Under the pieces are notes generated by a model. That model saw only the letters and a list, made by a program, of their open reading frames with translations, had not been told where the DNA came from and did no database searches. Position numbers and translations under genes: made by a program. From NCBI GenBank assembly GCA_012295275.1, contig CM022666.1, positions 11,319,077 through 11,383,076 on the forward strand: 64,000 nt of DNA, read 5' to 3'. This document shows positions 62,176-64,000 of this stretch, one piece after another (within the stretch, counting starts at the first letter, position 1; each line of letters begins with the position of its first letter). The stretch comes from Chrysomallon squamiferum (Eukaryota; Mollusca; Gastropoda; Neomphalida; Peltospiridae).

Positions 62176-64000
62176 ATGCAAAACAAAACAAAGAGACATC
62201 AACTTGAACATAGATATAATTATATTCTTGATAAAACTGCAAAAGATTTAATTTCTTATGCCTTGAACACGGCAAAAATACAGTTAGAAGAGGAAGATGG
62301 TTTTAGTTATTTTGCTAATGCAGATGAATATATACATATATCACCAGGTATCAATATTATAAGTAAACCAGCAAGTAATATTGTAACTGAATCAGACAAG
62401 CTCAGTAAAACTGAAAACATTAGTTGTATTTCAGTTGATAGAAAATTATATTTGGAATCATTTTCATCACAATTCGTTAAGATCGTGGAAGCAGCAAAAT
62501 CACTTGCACGATGGTCTGTAAACAACTGCAAAAAAGAGTTTAAATTTATTCTGACAAAAGGGAAGGATAATAATAAATTTAAAGAGATTGCATTGGATAC
62601 GAAAAAAAGGCTTCAGCGAGAACACATAACACAAAAACAATATTCGTATTTCGACAAAATAGTTAATAAAAAAAGGAAACTCGAGTGCGATGGAAATAAT
62701 CCTGAATGTGAAAAACTAATAGAAGCAATAACTACTATTATTTTAAATGAACTGCATTACGTATTCGATACAGTCAGCGGTAACTTTGAGAATTTTGTTG
62801 TTGCAAAAGCACTATGGCTGGCAGAAAAAGTGATGCACAAAGCAGTTCTTGAAATACGTAACAATATTAATTGCATGCGAACCGAAATTGCCAATGGTCA
62901 GTCAGCTTATACAGTGACTAACAAAATTGCAGACATTGTAAAAACCTCTATCAAAAATAGTATGAAAGACATTGATATTGTAAATTCTGGGTCAGATTTT
63001 CGAGAATTTATCACACAAAAGGCACCTGTAAGTGAATATTCTTTTACGGATGAAGAAAGTCACGCTATTTGCGACTCAGTAAACAATATTACATCTTTGA
63101 GAAAAGGAATGCATAATACCAATACGATTCTAAAATATTCTGAAATGACCAGAGATGTTCAGAATAACAAAAATCGTCATAAAGATATCTACAGAAATGA
63201 AAATAAGTATAGTACTGGTGAAATTCGTGAAGAAAAATTACCTCGTTTTTGGCAGACTAGAGTCAAAATGGATACATATTTCGAAGATATACCAAAATTC
63301 AATATGTTTAAAAGCAGAAACAATCAATCTGGAAATATTCGCAGAGAACAGTTAACTCATTCAGTTGAACAAGATCAACATGACACATACACTGAAGATA
63401 AAACACACAGAAATTGTGAAGAACAGTTGTTTTATTGTTTTGAAGAAGATCAGTTAAAAAATTATGAAGAAGATGGAACTGTTCATATTCGTAAAGAACA
63501 TTTGCCTTATTGTGCTGAAATGGATAAGTATAAAATATATATAAAATACAAAACTGGAGACATTACTGAACAGCGGCCACGTTATTACATTGTACGAAAT
63601 CTATCCGGAACATGTACGAAAGATGAAACTAAAGGAATTTGTAATGCATGTTTTTTACCATATTGTGTTGAACGAGATCAGTGTGAAATACACTTTGAAG
63701 ATCAAATACCTTATAATGAAAAAGAGGACAAATATAAGTACCAAAACAAATACAGTGAGAAAACTGATGGTATTCGTGAAGAACCTTTGTCATTTGTTAC
63801 TGAAAGAGGTCGGTATGGAGCAGAAAGGGACACTAAAACTGTTGTTATTCATGAAAAATCATTACCCTTTGGTGCTGAAGAAAATCTATATGGAAGAGAT
63901 ACTCCAAATAGTCAAGATATGTATAAAATAGAATTCAATTACCAAACTGGTGGTTTTCATGAAGAGTCAATACCTTTTTATATTGAAAGGAATCGATATG
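62176..64000 (+). CDS. Unidentified repeat protein, member 2 of the tandem paralogue pair (3' end beyond the window)
   Basis: From ATG 62176 the frame stays open for 608 codons to the last base, with no stop, so the gene continues outside the window. The frame is also open back to 62140, and a TAGCAG at 62168-62173 could be an acceptor, so the true start could differ. Residues about 15-40 (YILDKTAKDLISYALNTAKI), 106-126 (AAKSLARWSVNNCKKEFKFIL) and 207-232 (FENFVVAKALWLAEKVMHKA) are helical. The last two match member 1 in order and spacing, including an EC-x-KL motif before the third helix. From about residue 345 a repeat array begins with consensus [IF]-x-[ER]-E-x-[LI]-P-[FY]-x-x-E-x-[DN]-x-Y, ten or so copies 20-40 residues apart (IREEKLPRFW, IRKEHLPYCAEMDKY, IREEPLSFVTERGRY, FHEESIPFYIERNRY). 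No enzyme motif, signal peptide or membrane span is visible. Confidence 0.82.
   Translation, partial: MQNKTKRHQLEHRYNYILDKTAKDLISYALNTAKIQLEEEDGFSYFANADEYIHISPGINIISKPASNIVTESDKLSKTENISCISVDRKLYLESFSSQFVKIVEAAKSLARWSVNNCKKEFKFILTKGKDNNKFKEIALDTKKRLQREHITQKQYSYFDKIVNKKRKLECDGNNPECEKLIEAITTIILNELHYVFDTVSGNFENFVVAKALWLAEKVMHKAVLEIRNNINCMRTEIANGQSAYTVTNKIADIVKTSIKNSMKDIDIVNSGSDFREFITQKAPVSEYSFTDEESHAICDSVNNITSLRKGMHNTNTILKYSEMTRDVQNNKNRHKDIYRNENKYSTGEIREEKLPRFWQTRVKMDTYFEDIPKFNMFKSRNNQSGNIRREQLTHSVEQDQHDTYTEDKTHRNCEEQLFYCFEEDQLKNYEEDGTVHIRKEHLPYCAEMDKYKIYIKYKTGDITEQRPRYYIVRNLSGTCTKDETKGICNACFLPYCVERDQCEIHFEDQIPYNEKEDKYKYQNKYSEKTDGIREEPLSFVTERGRYGAERDTKTVVIHEKSLPFGAEENLYGRDTPNSQDMYKIEFNYQTGGFHEESIPFYIERNRY

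Noticed and set aside
63155-63931. Short open frames with stops inside the right-hand gene
   Set aside because: They are in another frame; the frame from 62176 is open without stops to the window end and carries the repeat array and the paralogous domain.

Overview
The window is a piece of a spliced, strongly A+T-rich animal nuclear genome. Coding exons are bounded by GT/AG introns, intergenic DNA is full of TA, ATT, TTTA and ATCT microsatellites, and the gene products have clear animal homologues. A LINE whose 3' end carries the GTGCTGGGGTGTCGTTAAAC motif followed by a CATT tail, which I recognise as common in mollusc genomes, points to a mollusc (inference; no species call is possible). No CRISPR, operon or prokaryotic signal is present.

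Left to right on the + strand: CFAP300, a ciliary dynein-arm assembly factor (2145-5482, 7 exons); RSF1, the histone-binding chromatin remodelling subunit (8430-21154, 17 exons, about 1831 aa); a decayed Jockey/I-group LINE on the - strand (about 24.34-28.86 kb); a pogo-transposase-derived gene with a C-terminal PHD-like zinc finger and an intron (31102-33374); a Gfo/Idh/MocA oxidoreductase close to inositol 2-dehydrogenase (36386-40411, 8 exons); and MSL2, a RING plus CXC E3 ligase of the MSL chromatin complex, as one coding exon (43090-44226). Then come a nearly identical 0.96 kb tandem duplication of noncoding DNA (47249-49188) and the decayed C-terminus of a pogo-like element (50.1-50.7 kb).

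The right end holds the least explained part. A single 6.9 kb coding exon (53153-60079, 2308 aa) encodes a low-complexity protein with several internal repeat families. About 2 kb downstream a second gene starts (62176) and stays open through the window edge. The C-terminal domain of the first protein matches the N-terminal domain of the second in motif order and spacing, so they are tandem paralogues with different repeat-rich regions attached. Both carry amphipathic helices resembling the PKA RII-binding helix of AKAP proteins; this is a hypothesis only.

The genes do not form a pathway. RSF1, MSL2 and perhaps the pogo-derived gene are nuclear chromatin or DNA-binding proteins, CFAP300 is ciliary, and the oxidoreductase is metabolic. 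Exon borders were placed by codon phase and splice consensus without transcripts; individual borders may be off by a base or two.
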